The notes under the pieces were generated by a model. The model was not told the DNA's origin, ran no database searches, and saw only the letters and a program-made list of their open reading frames with translations. A DNA stretch of 64,000 nt from Deinandra increscens subsp. villosa (Eukaryota > Streptophyta > Magnoliopsida > Asterales > Asteraceae): NCBI GenBank assembly GCA_039602395.1, contig JBCNJP010000025.1:42510922-42574921 (forward strand). Direction: 5' to 3'. Below are positions 32,071-43,214 of the stretch, one piece after another; within the stretch, counting starts at the first letter, position 1; each line of letters opens with the position of its first letter. A program made the translations under genes and the position numbers.

Positions 32071-32516
32071 CATATCGTGTCCTAGTAGGCGGCTTGCAAT
32101 ATTTTTCATTAACACGATCAGACGTAGCTTTTTCAGTAAACATATTGTCACAATACATGCATCGACTAACAGATATTCACTGGGTTGTCCTAAAAAGGTT
32201 ATTACAATATCTACATGGAACTATGGATCACAGTATCTTCTTCAAAAGAAATTCTCCTTTACAGCTACATGTCTTTACAGATGCTAACTGGGCCGAGGAC
32301 CAACCCACATATCGCAACACTACTGGTTACATTGTCTACCTAGGTGCAAACCTAGTTTCTTGGGACTCAAAATGGTAACCAACTGTTCCCAATTTTGTAC
32401 TAAAGCAGAATTCAGGACAGTTGCCTTTACCACTATTGAGGTCCAATGGTCAATCTCTCTTTTCTCTGAACTTGGCTACAAGTCCACAACCACCCCTGGT
32501 ATATATTGTGACAATC
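32071..32516 (+). pseudogene. Ty1/copia RT tail and RNase H fragment (5' piece)
   Basis: Encodes 'YRVLVGGLQYFSLTRSD', 'HWVVLKRLLQYLHGTMDHS', 'VFTDANWAEDQPTYRNTTGY' and 'GANLVSWDSKW', the copia RT-RNase H connection. After a frameshift near 32,375 it continues with 'TTIEVQWSISLFSELGY' and '(Y)CDNL'. The ORF is then cut by a solo LTR at 32,517 and resumes at 51,345. The enzyme is degenerate: the usual 'STEAEYRALA' reads 'CTKAEFRTVA'. It is the outermost layer of the nested stack. Confidence 0.85.
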
Positions 32517-34940
32517 TGTGACAACCTGTCTGAATAATCAGGTCAAACCCTGCTCATTGACTATATTTACATACGTATATATATTTATGCTTTACATAAA
32601 TTAGTAGTAGCATTAGTGAAACTGTGCACAAAACGTCCATCCTTGACAAATTCCCACGTTTGTAGATAAAAATATAACCGTAACAAACAGAGAGGTTCAC
32701 CGTGAGATCGGTGGAATTTCAATAATAAGAAAAACAAATATAAAAAGCAACTTTTATATTTCCCCAAACGGTGTCACGAGAAATCACACCGACACCCAGC
32801 AACGCTTAGGCGAATATTTCATTTAAAACTATTACCGGTTTAAATCATGAAATATTCGAGCTTAAATACGGAAAGAACGAACCATTTATTTTCTCACGCG
32901 GTTGCGCGATCAAATAAATAAATAAAACCAAAAATCCTAAATAATTAAATTTCGATCAAACAATAATTATATAACTATATTGTGGCCGCGTAAATTAGTT
33001 AGCAACTCATCTCGATCAAAACCAAGGAACAGTTCGGCTTAAAACGCCCGTTTACCAAATTGGGCCCTGCCCGGCCCAATAAAGCAAATCGAATAAACCA
33101 AGCCCAAAACACGGCCCGACAAGCCAACCGACAACTTTAACCTATAACGTATCACACTCGGCTAATTTTAGTAATTAACGGGACTAACCGCGTCAAAAAA
33201 CGGAAAAAGCCTCGTATACCGGCCCAGCACGAGCCATACCCGACCCAACACCCGTTACTCTAAATTTCCGGCCCAAATAAAACCCATCAACCTAGTGGTT
33301 ATTATTTTATGGATACACTACAATGATAGTTGCGGTTTTTTATAAAAATTATGAAGATTAGTGAAACTTTTTATAAAAACTAATACCATCAATCTCCTAA
33401 ATATCTAATTAACCCAAGTTAATCACCCTAACCCATGGTTATTAGTTGGCTAACCATGGTTAATCATTTAAACATGTGGAGAAAGGTACACTTGACCATA
33501 CCTCTTTCACCACACAAACACTCAACAAAACCCTTCAAAACCTCCCTCCCCACCTCCACCGATCGGCCACCCCACCACCGCCTCCCTCCGTTGGCGACGA
33601 CAACCGCCACCACCCGCAGCTGCTGCTGCTTGACGGCCACCACACGCCACCGTCGCACAACCTACTCCTCCTTCCTTTCCCTCCTGTCGCAACCCCGAAA
33701 CCACCACCACCACCACCGTAGCCACTCTCATTATCATCTCCCGACACCTCCACCGTCGTCCTCATCCTCGACCGTCATCATCATCATCGCCAGTTGCCGC
33801 CGCCACCGCCAACAGCCGCCGCCACCACCATCGGTTCCGGTCACCACCACCACTAGGATTCACTTATTGTAAGCTTCTAACCTCCTTTCCTTTACATTTC
33901 CTACATAAAATGTACACCGATGAAACCCTCGAGTCTTGATGATCTAGCTTTTCTCTCGGGTTAAAAACCCACATGAAATAATAAACTTTCCTTTCTTTCT
34001 TTGAACATTCCATGGATTAAACTACATTGTGATGCCCTCGGGGCTTAATATTGTCATAATTGTGGGTCTTGAGTTAAAGAAACCGAGTGATGAGCCGAAT
34101 GGCGTACCCGGGAGTATTTACAGTCGAGATTGAGACATGAAATGATACTTCTTGTATTTCTTTTGGTTCATAATCAAGAAACCCTAAAATGGGTATAAAA
34201 ACACAAGATAATCTTATGTTATGCTAACTTGAGTTATTTATATTCAAGAACTCTTAACAATCGGGTAAAATGAAACCCATCAACAAGATATTAACTTAAC
34301 ACACATTTATATATTACTACAAACTCATTATGTGTTAGTAGATACTTATATTGGTTAAATCTTGATGAATCATGTTTATGGTAAATAACAAATGGACATA
34401 ACACATTCTAGATGGAAATCACGTAATGTATGGAAACTTATCCTAAACTATCGGACCTATGACTTAAAAATGGTAAGAAAACCATGGACGAACAAATGGT
34501 GACCAAGGGTCGGACCTATCTCGAGTTTAGAAAAACAAAGACTAACAAATGACTTTATTTTTTAAATGAGTGTCTTATGACAAATTTACTTGTCTAAATA
34601 TTTAACCAAGCTTTTAATAAACAACTAAACAAATTTACTTGTCTAAATAATTGACCAAGCTTTTATTTCGACTATTATTATTATCCGATTCATTCTAAAC
34701 AAATGCAACCCTTTCGTATTTATTTTTCAATGTTTAAGGATAGACCTAAAGTAAAAATATTTCTTTTGGATAAACTCTATGTTTATCTTAATTACAAATT
34801 CACTCACGATCCGGCACACCAAACTCACATTTGAAAATCCTTTTTTTCCAAACATATTTCAACTACAAGTTTTGATTTAAGGAAACGTCGAAATAAATAA
34901 TACACCTTATTATTTATAACGACGAATGAAAAATGCTATA

Positions 34941-34981
<41 letters not shown>

Positions 34982-35288
34982 CTATATATCTATATATCAA
35001 CCTAACCAACAATCAAATCAACTTAGAACTCATACTTATCATATGTTTGAACACCACCATAACACACAAATATTTATTTTAAATAAATATTACCAAACGG
35101 ATTTTCCAAACGTACGAACGGGAATAAATTGTCAAGACTCGACCAGGATCATTGGTTAACTAAAACGTTATCCAATTGAATCAAGACCTAAGACTTGTTC
35201 TACTATTATTGATATTAGGACGTCAGTTGCTCGCAGCTCGTATCAGCTATCCGATCATTCACCTTGAAGAGGTGAGTTTCACGGCCCC
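32517..35288 (+). mobile_element. Solo LTR (3.6 kb), left part
   Basis: Starts TGTGACAACC after the duplicated 5-mer caatc (32,512-32,516) and ends gtgtgaca at 51,344, followed by caatc. With the inner insertions removed it is about 3.58 kb, with no internal region, so it is a solo LTR left by LTR-LTR recombination. It contains 'gggccctgcccggcccaat' blocks, a Pro/His-codon-like CCACC-rich tract (33,540-33,860, likely untranslated), and a (TA)n tract at 34,934-34,985. It is interrupted at 35,288 by the chromovirus (TSD gcccc). Confidence 0.85.
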
Positions 35289-35407
35289 TGTGGCATCCGT
35301 CTATTTTCCATATTTGTAACCCGACCCGTTTCAGTTATCCATGTAATTTCAATCTTTATTCAAGCAAATCAAGAAATTCTATTTTTACCCTCGTTTCATT
35401 TTATATG

Positions 35408-35468
<61 letters not shown>

Positions 35469-35644
35469 ATGCATGTTAAGGTCATACCCGAGTCAACTCA
35501 CGAAACCAATGGTGATAATCATTTGACAACTCCAACACTATATATTAATGGTGGTAAAAAAATAAAGATTATAAAAAAAATATAGTTTTTATAACTCTAT
35601 TTCTTTTATAAATAAAACATTTTAAATATTAAATCTATATCAAA

Positions 35645-35792
35645 AGACTACCAAAAGGATTTATCAAGGATTACCAAGTGTTACCAAGGATTTACAAAGT
35701 GTTACCAAGGATTTACCAAGTGTTACCAAGGATTACCAAGTGTTACCAAGTTTTACCAAGGATTTACCAAGTGTTACCAAGGATTACCAAAG
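35645..35792. repeat. LTR minisatellite (TTACCAAGGATTTACCAAGTG)n
   Basis: About seven alternating units of 'gttaccaaggatt(t)accaa' just upstream of the LTR TATA box. The same array recurs at 46,667-46,800 and 48,684-48,830 with different unit number and order, so it expands and contracts in different copies. Confidence 0.9.
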
Positions 35793-35806
35793 GCTAAAAT
35801 TTCATG

Positions 35807-35815
35807 TATAAATAC
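35807..35815 (+). promoter_or_regulatory. Chromovirus LTR TATA box
   Basis: tataaatac, 15 bp after the minisatellite, with a likely start region 'cttgaacc...cacactcaaactc' downstream. It recurs at 48,839-48,847. Inferred core promoter. Confidence 0.55.
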
Positions 35816-36398
35816 GGCATGCTTGAACCAAAAATAAACACACTCAAACTCATTTCTTATTCCCAAAAACGCTCACGAAGATATATCCATTTCTCCTTCC
35901 AATTCCACGACAGAAGGAAATTATCTACCTTTTGAAGACTCACGAGTGGATTCAACATCCTCCTACTACATTCCTTCTCCTTGCTTGCTTTAAGTGAGTA
36001 ATTGTTCGTTATTATTTTTATGTCGTTATTTTGAACTAGTTGAGCCTTCGGGTTAACTATAATCTCTAAAGAAAAATACTAATCTTATATATATTATTCT
36101 CCTCAAATATAAGCACCTCGTGTGTTAATCATAAATTAAATTTGCTATAGTTAAACTTATATTCATAGTTTCATCTTATTTGCATAAAACATTAACGTTT
36201 TTTTATATAAAATGTGTCTCAGATCTAATTATTATATATTTCAAATTAAATATTAGATCTAACGGATCTCCATTATGCTCGTTAAAGACTCTAAATATTT
36301 ATAACTTTATTAAAATGGATTTTATATAAACTGAGTTAAGACTTGGACTTATTAAAAATCAACTATTAGTAATCTATATATATTTCTTTTGTTATACT

Positions 36399-36429
<31 letters not shown>

Positions 36430-38874
36430 GTATTCGTTGCATTTTAAACGGACACAACCTGAGACAAAAATATTATTTATACAACTTACTCGAAATATAA
36501 CTTGTAAATCTAGAGCACGTTTACTTGAATATTCAACTACACTTATATTTATTTTCGTAGAATAAATATACATATATCAAACACAAATAATTATCACCAA
36601 CGGTTTAAAGGGTTAACTCACGTAACTATACTCGACTAGTCTAAATGGTTAACTTACATATTTGACCCATATCACTAAACCTTAGGGTGTCTTTATATAA
36701 TTTAGGACACGGATAGGTCATCTTCATATCACTCGGACTATTCTCATATTTCACTTATTGATCAAGTGAGTATTCATATCCCCTTTCGTTTTCAAGTTTT
36801 GGGATGTGACATGTATACATATTCAAATATCAAATCTTTATTCATTTACAAACCATGCGATTTCATTTCATGTCTATGTGTGATTACATGCTATATGTTA
36901 GACTATGGTGTTTTTATGCAAAATTCAACTTTCAAGTGTAATCATTAAGATACAAGCCTACGGTAACAATGATAGATCTATTGGCTGACAACCACCTAAA
37001 TTTGACTGTAGAGACGGTATTTGGGTGATTGAAACCTATCACAATTAGCTATGACCTGAATTTGACTGTATAGACGGCATTTGGGTTATGGTACAAGTCA
37101 TCAAGGTTTGATTATACAAATTCAATATTGGTTTATTCATACATGCTTGAGTCTACATCAGACATTTGAATCGCTTACAAACTACTATATGTATTCTAAC
37201 CCTATGTTTACTCACCAACTATTTTTAGTTGACACTCTCTATTTTTATACATGTTACAGGAAATGCGGTTTGAGCCATACTTGATTGATGCTAACATCTA
37301 GGATGCTTTGGACCTAGATTAATTAAATCAAAATTTATCTTTATGTTATGTTATGTGTATTGGATCCTTTTGTAAGACTTGGAATTTGGTAATGAATAAT
37401 TATTGAGGCTTTAATTAGTGTCATGAGCATTTGTGTCACACCCTCAAAATCCACCTGCGGGGTTTATACCGCGAGGCGTGTGACAAACCAGGATCCGAGT
37501 CATTAGTCATACCAAACCATGCAAACACACCAAAATAGTTTAAGAAATGCGGAAGCGTAAAGGTAAGTGAAAGTGTTGCGCAAAACACGCGCCCTCAAAC
37601 CAAACACGAAAGTAAACTAAAACGTAAAAGTTGAAATGCAAATCGAAATGTTTAAACTGTCATGTGATATGCATCCTAGCGTGCTCGTACCTCAATGACC
37701 TGCGAAAGACATGCTATGTGGGTCAGCGCAAGGCTGGTGAGTTCATAAATGTCAATGCAAGAAAAATAAATGTTTGTAAAGATGTTTGTAAAATGTTTGT
37801 ACCATGGTAATCATAATAGTAATTGTAGCTAGCAAGGCCAATAACGCTATCACTATGTGGTTCACAACCGAAGCGTGACTGTTTGTGTTTGTAATGCCTT
37901 CCACCATCGCCTAACATAGACAATGATGATACTGTCTAGGCTAATTTTACACCCGTTCGACATCCAGTCGAGTTAGAGCTACTAACACGGGTGGGGTTCG
38001 TCAAACCCAGTAGTACTACCAAAGATTACCTCGCTTTCTCATAAACTAACGGTTCGAAATGTAAGGACATGTAATTCGTGTTATATGTTCGCACATACGT
38101 GATCAGCTGTACAATTATATTACCAAAAACTGTTTGTAGCATGTTCCTTCTCTAAATGGAATATTCAGAGAAAAATGTTCGAGAACTCACCTTTGGGAGC
38201 TCGGTAAGAAAGTTCAAATAAAACTGTTGATGAATTCCTACGAATCACCTATATGTTTGTGAACGTGTAAGACTACAGTGATTGAATAACGAGACTGACT
38301 TAATCGACCCTGACGACACGTTGGTGACTCGTTAACAATTGATTTTGTTTGATTGGTTAAACTTTTCCAATTATAACAGGTAAGCACATGTTACGTTTCT
38401 AATATGCACCCTAGTCATTTCGAAGCGGTAACAAGAAGCACATACGACTTCTACGTTCAAGCATGTTTGATAACAAAGTGTCCTAAATTAATCATGCAAG
38501 TCAAGTACACACTTTAATAATTTTTAAATCACACCACTCATATATTTCGGGCAATGATTTCCCATTTACATGTGTTAGATACGCACAAAATCTTTAATGA
38601 ATTAACTGGATTTAAACGATATCTAGGATTTTGAATTTATATCCTCCTTTAGCATGCAAGATACATTGTGGTGACAATAAGATCATTTAGTTAAAATAAC
38701 AAGAAAGTCATAAAAATTTAAAAGTGTAGCTATATATTTTTGTGTGTCATGCTTTGGTTCAAGAATAATACTTTTCATGGAACATAACCCCTAACTACCC
38801 ACCAATTTATAATACATGTAACAACAAAAAAATAAGCAGAAAAATGAATAAAAATCAGAAATTGTCGGGCGCTA

Positions 38875-38926
38875 GGTTTGAACCCGCGACCCTCCAGTGT
38901 CACGCAAGAAGTCTAACCACCAGGGC
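38875..38926 (-). other. tRNA-like Pol III promoter unit 1 (A/B box-like)
   Basis: On the minus strand 'tgccctggtggttagac' is followed about 25 bp later by 'gggttcaaacc', which fits the B box GGTTCRANNCC. The A-box match is weak. No cloverleaf was found; it is a tRNA-derived or tRNA-like relic within the solo LTR. Confidence 0.45.
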
Positions 38927-39040
38927 AGTTTCCACTTTGACAATTTAATCCAGTTCCCAGTTTATTTATCCACTTGCATTCTGGTGTCTTTCCTTATTAA
39001 TGAAACAGAATTCAAAAAGAAGTAAAATTTGCTGTGTATA

Positions 39041-39094
39041 GGGCTCGAACCCTGGACAGCCCAGACACAACCAAAGGTCATAACCACTAAGCCA
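39041..39094 (-). other. tRNA-like Pol III promoter unit 2 (A/B box-like)
   Basis: On the minus strand 'tggcttagtgg' fits the A-box consensus TRGCNNARNGG and 'gggttcgagccc' fits the B box exactly, about 30 bp apart. It lies some 165 bp from unit 1, and the flanks of both units are similar ('ccagtttctggtttgatgat' versus 'gcagtttccactttgacaat'), so the pair is an old tandem duplication. Confidence 0.55.
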
Positions 39095-39199
39095 GTTTCT
39101 GGTTTGATGATTGTATTCAGATTGCATAATATTTAACCAGTAATGTTCAGGTACCTTCTTCCCCATAACAACCCTAATCCTACGGCCCCAACAACAACT

Positions 39200-39232
<33 letters not shown>

Positions 39233-40263
39233 GCAGGTTCCATATTACAATATGTACATAAGCAGGTTTTCGAAACTTAATAAAATTTTGCCTACATAAT
39301 CACGTTGCACATAATTCTATCGAGTACATCATTGTTAACTTAAACTAATGACATTCATGATTTGTTTTTTTATTTCATTATGGTTGAGACTATTTTCAAG
39401 CAATACACAGCAGGGTTTGGTGACAGAGATTATCTCTAAATGGTACGTGAACCAGAGTCTTAGACCATCATGGTTGTTCGAGAGGAAGAAAAAACGAAAC
39501 GAGCGTCGAGAGGGCTTACCTACGGTTGGTTTTGGACACTCCTTGAGGTCGGTTACTCGATCACGCCGGCGGGTAGCTTCTGATCTTCAACCTCCGGTTG
39601 TACAGCTATGCAAATCTTGCTGATCGGAGAAGAGAGGGAGAGCCAGAGGGTTGGCCAGAGGGTTGAAATATTGTGAGAATGAGAAGGTTTGAGATATAAG
39701 GGAATTGCCGTTCGAGATTGAGAGAATTAAGGGGGGGATAGCGAGAGTGGGGAGGGGATTATGCATATCTCAATCTCAAAATTTTGAATTGAGATTATTA
39801 AATCATAGGCCCCTCAAGTCTCTAGAGTTATCGATTTAAGTCCCTACACTTCCTTAATCAAAGTTTCGTATGCACGGTTTATCCCAACCTTGACGTATAC
39901 ACAAAAGTTCAGCTCATGTAATTCTAGCAGCACCTAATTCCACATGAACTCATAATCATCTAACACCAAATAGCACACATGTACACATAAAATCATGGAG
40001 TTGTAGTTATGCACATTGTGTTTTTATTCAATAGTGTTTTAGTAATTTAGTCACCAACGACTACGACCGACTCAACTCGTGTGTGATTGTTCGTGGGCTT
40101 GATGACCCATCAAAAATTCCTATTAGATGTATGAATGCATGCGTGTTTGATATAAATAATTGTTCGTGTTCGTCTAGAAATCACCTGAATTTGCTGGGTG
40201 TCACAATTTGGACAATCATAATGCTCCGACGTAAATTCCGCCGTCGGTTGGAGTGTGACAGAT

Positions 40264-40277
40264 TGGTATCAAAGCCA
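40264..40277 (+). other. Primer-binding site (tRNA-iMet, one mismatch)
   Basis: tggtatcaaagcca, 3 bp after the LTR end. It differs by one base from the perfect site at 15,228 (g to a). Confidence 0.9.
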
Positions 40278-40942
40278 TGGCTATAGGGAATTAGGTTATT
40301 AGAAATGGTGACCTAGACTATGGCTTTAGGTGTCCAAACATGAGTATCTCATGTCTTGCATGCTTATTACATATTACTATATGTCCGTATATATGCTATT
40401 TATTCCTACCATATTCGATTCAAGCCCCAAATCTTTTCTAGACACACACATCTACACTATCACTTTATACCACATTTGAAGTTTCATTATTGTAGTTACT
40501 TTTCGATTTTCACTCTTGTCAAAGTTTAAGTTCTAAGTGACGGGCATGTAGTAACTGGAAGGGTGGACGCCGGTAACCGAGCTTTCTGTCTAAGAAAGGC
40601 GTTTCGTATAAACCCAAGTCAACCGCTGGGCCTGTGCGCCGATCTGGGAACTCTTAGTGAGAGTGTCTTACCTATTAGGCCAAAGCATGTCATACCAAAC
40701 GTCACACGAACTAAATAAACTTTGATAAGTCAAGGTGATCGTTTTAAATGGTTACCACTCAATGCCATGTTCATTTTGCAATTCAACATGACTTACTTTT
40801 CCTGTTTCAGATTTTATTCCACCGATTTACAATGATTTCAACATATGTTTCATGATTTTTATATTTTCTTCCATGCCTATCACCTATCAAACCATTTTCA
40901 TCATTTGTCTCACAATCTCTTTCACTTCGCTTCAGCAAGTCT

Positions 40943-42152
40943 GTGCATTTTAAGGGTCGTCGTTCTGGAAATTTTGGACCCAAGATGGCTGCTCAAATAG
41001 CCAAGCAAATGGCTAAAGTCATCCCAGATATGATGGTTAAGCTCCAACAGAACCTCAACACTAATCAGAATAACCAAGCTGGCGCTAATCCTCCCCACTG
41101 CACATTTAAACACTTCAACTTCTGCAAACCACCCATCTTCTATGGGTCTGAAGGGGCTACTGGCCTGCTCCAATGGTACGAGAGCATGGAGAACACTTTT
41201 CTCAACAGTGACTGCCCTGAGAATTTGAAGGTTCGGCATGCTACCAGTGTCTTCCAAAAAGAGGCACTCACCTGGTGGAACAGCAAAAAAACACACTCGG
41301 GGTTTGGATGCTACCATGGCTTTATCTTGGAACGAAGTCAAGGAACTCATGAACCATGAGTTCTGCCCTCGTAGCGAGATCATGAAACTCGAGGTTAAGT
41401 TTTGGGGACTGAAGCAAGATAGCGGAGAAAACTTAGCTTACAACACTCGTTTCAAACAGCTAAGTTACTTGGCTCCTCACTTGGTTGAACCTCTTTCTTG
41501 AGCTATCGATAAGTACATTAAGGGTCTCCCGATTCAAATTCGAGACACCATGTGGGGTAGAAACCCGGAGACACTTGCAGAGGCTATGCGTCTAGGTGCA
41601 ATCCTTACTGATGATCACGTAGAAGCAGGGACCCTATTCCGAAAGGGCGCTAAGAAATCATCTGATAAAGCCTCAACCGATATACCTAAAGATGTTAAGG
41701 CTGAGTCATCTGCTGCTAACAAGAAGAAGCGGAAAGCTAACCACCGAAACTATGCTATCATCACACCAGCTACACCCATAGCCCAGGTTGCTCCTTTTAC
41801 CCAGCCTATCAAGAAGCCTTATGCTGGACCCTTACCCCAGTGTAACACCTGCAATTACCATCATCTTGCGGCTACCCCATGTCGCCAATGCCTAAACTGT
41901 GGTCGTTTTGGCCATCATACCAACACTTGTCGACAACCCATTCAACCTCAAGCCCAACAACCCTTTGTCCGACCCATTGCTTTACCCAATGCTCCACCAC
42001 CACCCAATAGGCCTGCTTGCTTCCAGTGTGGTGACCCTATGCATTTTTGCAACACATGTCCCAGGTTGACAATCATGAACAACGCTCAAGCCAACCCAAT
42101 CAACCAGGGTGCACGTGGCCGTGCATTCAACATCAATGCTAATCAAGCCTAA
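40943..42152 (+). pseudogene. Chromovirus gag (broken)
   Basis: Capsid region: 'FCKPPIFYGSEGATGLLQWY', 'CPENLKVRHATSVF', 'NHEFCPRSEIMKLEVKFWGL'. The nucleocapsid has zinc knuckles: 'CLNCGRFGHHTNTC' (CCHC) and a second 'CFQCGDPMHFCNTC', in which the canonical His-to-Cys spacing is altered. The frame changes near 41,290 within a run of A, and a TGA at 41,500-41,502 interrupts it before the downstream ORF at 41,550. Gag ends at TAA 42,150 where a Gln codon is expected, joining straight to protease in the same frame. Confidence 0.85.
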
Positions 42153-43214
42153 GCCAACAACGAAGTAGTCAACGGTACGTTTCTTTTCAATAATCGTTAT
42201 GCCTCAGTTTTATTTGATACTGGTGTCGATCAGAGTTTTGTGTCTATTGACTTCGAGCCCTTACTTGCTACCCATCGAACCACATTAGAGAAACCTCTTA
42301 CGGTTGAAGTGGCGGATGGAAAACCCATAACCATTAACTCTATTATTCGTAATTGCACACTTGACTTTAATGAGCATCATCTCTCTATCGACCTCATACC
42401 CATGCAACTTGGTAGTTTTGACATCATAGTAGGCATGGATTGGCTAACTCTGAATCATGTCGAAATCGTCTGTTTCGAGAAGGTTATCCGAATTCCTCGT
42501 ACAGATGGCCAAGTTTTGATGATCTATGGCGAGACATCCTCTAAAGGCCTTAAACTCATGTCTTGCACCAAAGCCCATAAGTACTTACACAAGGATTACG
42601 TGGCATTCTTGGCCCATATTGTGAAGACAGATGTTGAGGAGAAGAAGATACAAGACATTCCAATCGCTCGAGATTTTCCTTAAGTCTTTCCTGAAGACGT
42701 ATCTGGCCTTCCTCCTATTCGACAAATCGATTTCCGTATCGATATTGTACCCGGTGCAAATCCAGTGGCTAAGTCTCCATATCACCTCGCACCTTCTGAA
42801 ATGCAAGAGTTGTCTAATCAGCTCCAAGAGCTTTCTGACAAAGGCTTTATTCGTCCAAGTTCCTCACCTTGGGGAGCACCTATTTTATTCGTGAAGAAGA
42901 AGGATGGATCATTTCGAATGTGCATCGACTATCGTGAGCTCAACAAGCTCACCATTAAGAATCGATACCCTCTACCGAGAATTGACGATCTCTTTGATCA
43001 ACTTCAAGGTGCCAATTATTTCTCCAAAATCGATCTTCGTTCTGGATATCATCAGCTTCGAGTTCACGACGATGATATTCCAAAGACCGCCTTTCGTACT
43101 AGGTATGGTCACTTCGAGTTCACAGCTATGCCTTTTGGCTTAACAAACGCACCTGCAATATTCATGGATCTGATGAATCGCGTTTGCAAGCCCCCTACTT
43201 GGATAAGTTCGTGA
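42153..43214 (+). pseudogene. Chromovirus protease and first half of RT (broken)
   Basis: Protease: 'VLFDTGVDQSFVS' has the catalytic D-T-G; the typical Ala after it is Val. 'DIIVGMDWL' is the second conserved segment. A TAA at 42,681-42,683 replaces a residue in the 'FPxVFPEDVSGLPP' linker, then RT continues in the same frame: 'WGAPILFVKKKDGSFRMC', 'IDYRELNKLTIKNRYPLPRI', 'FSKIDLRSGYHQLRV', 'TAMPFGLTNAPAIFMDLMN'. The frame is lost near 43,190 (a C run), just before the active site. Confidence 0.88.

Larger units (their letters stand above)
37434..40205 (-). mobile_element. Reverse-oriented solo LTR (2.77 kb) nested in chromovirus LTR
   Basis: Flanked by the 5-bp duplication atttg (37,429-37,433 and 40,206-40,210). 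The intact sister LTR near 50,470-50,480 shows the empty site 'gagcatttggacaatc'. On the minus strand it starts TGTGACACCC and ends GGGTGTGACA, the usual TG...CA termini. No internal domain is present. It contains two tRNA-like A/B-box units (38,875-38,926 and 39,041-39,094). This is the innermost and therefore among the youngest insertions of the stack. Confidence 0.9.
35289..40260 (+). mobile_element. 5' LTR of Tekay/Del-like chromovirus (interrupted)
   Basis: Starts TGTGGCATCC after gcccc and ends gtgtgaca at 40,260, next to the primer-binding site. Without the inserted solo LTR (37,434-40,205) it is about 2.2 kb. Landmarks are a (TA)n tract (35,407-35,466), a GTTACCAAGGATT minisatellite, a TATA box at 35,807, and the terminal block 'cgacgtaaattccgccgtcg'. 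The sister copy at 48,215-50,531 is nearly identical. Confidence 0.9.

Noticed and set aside
33435..33872. A 145-codon frame rich in His, Pro and Ser, and overlapping frames on the other strand
   Set aside because: It is a CCACC/GGTGG low-complexity tract inside a solo LTR. No domain, and all frames are open because of base composition.
40922..41383. A 153-codon minus-strand frame
   Set aside because: Shadow of gag on the opposite strand; gag has the conserved capsid pattern.
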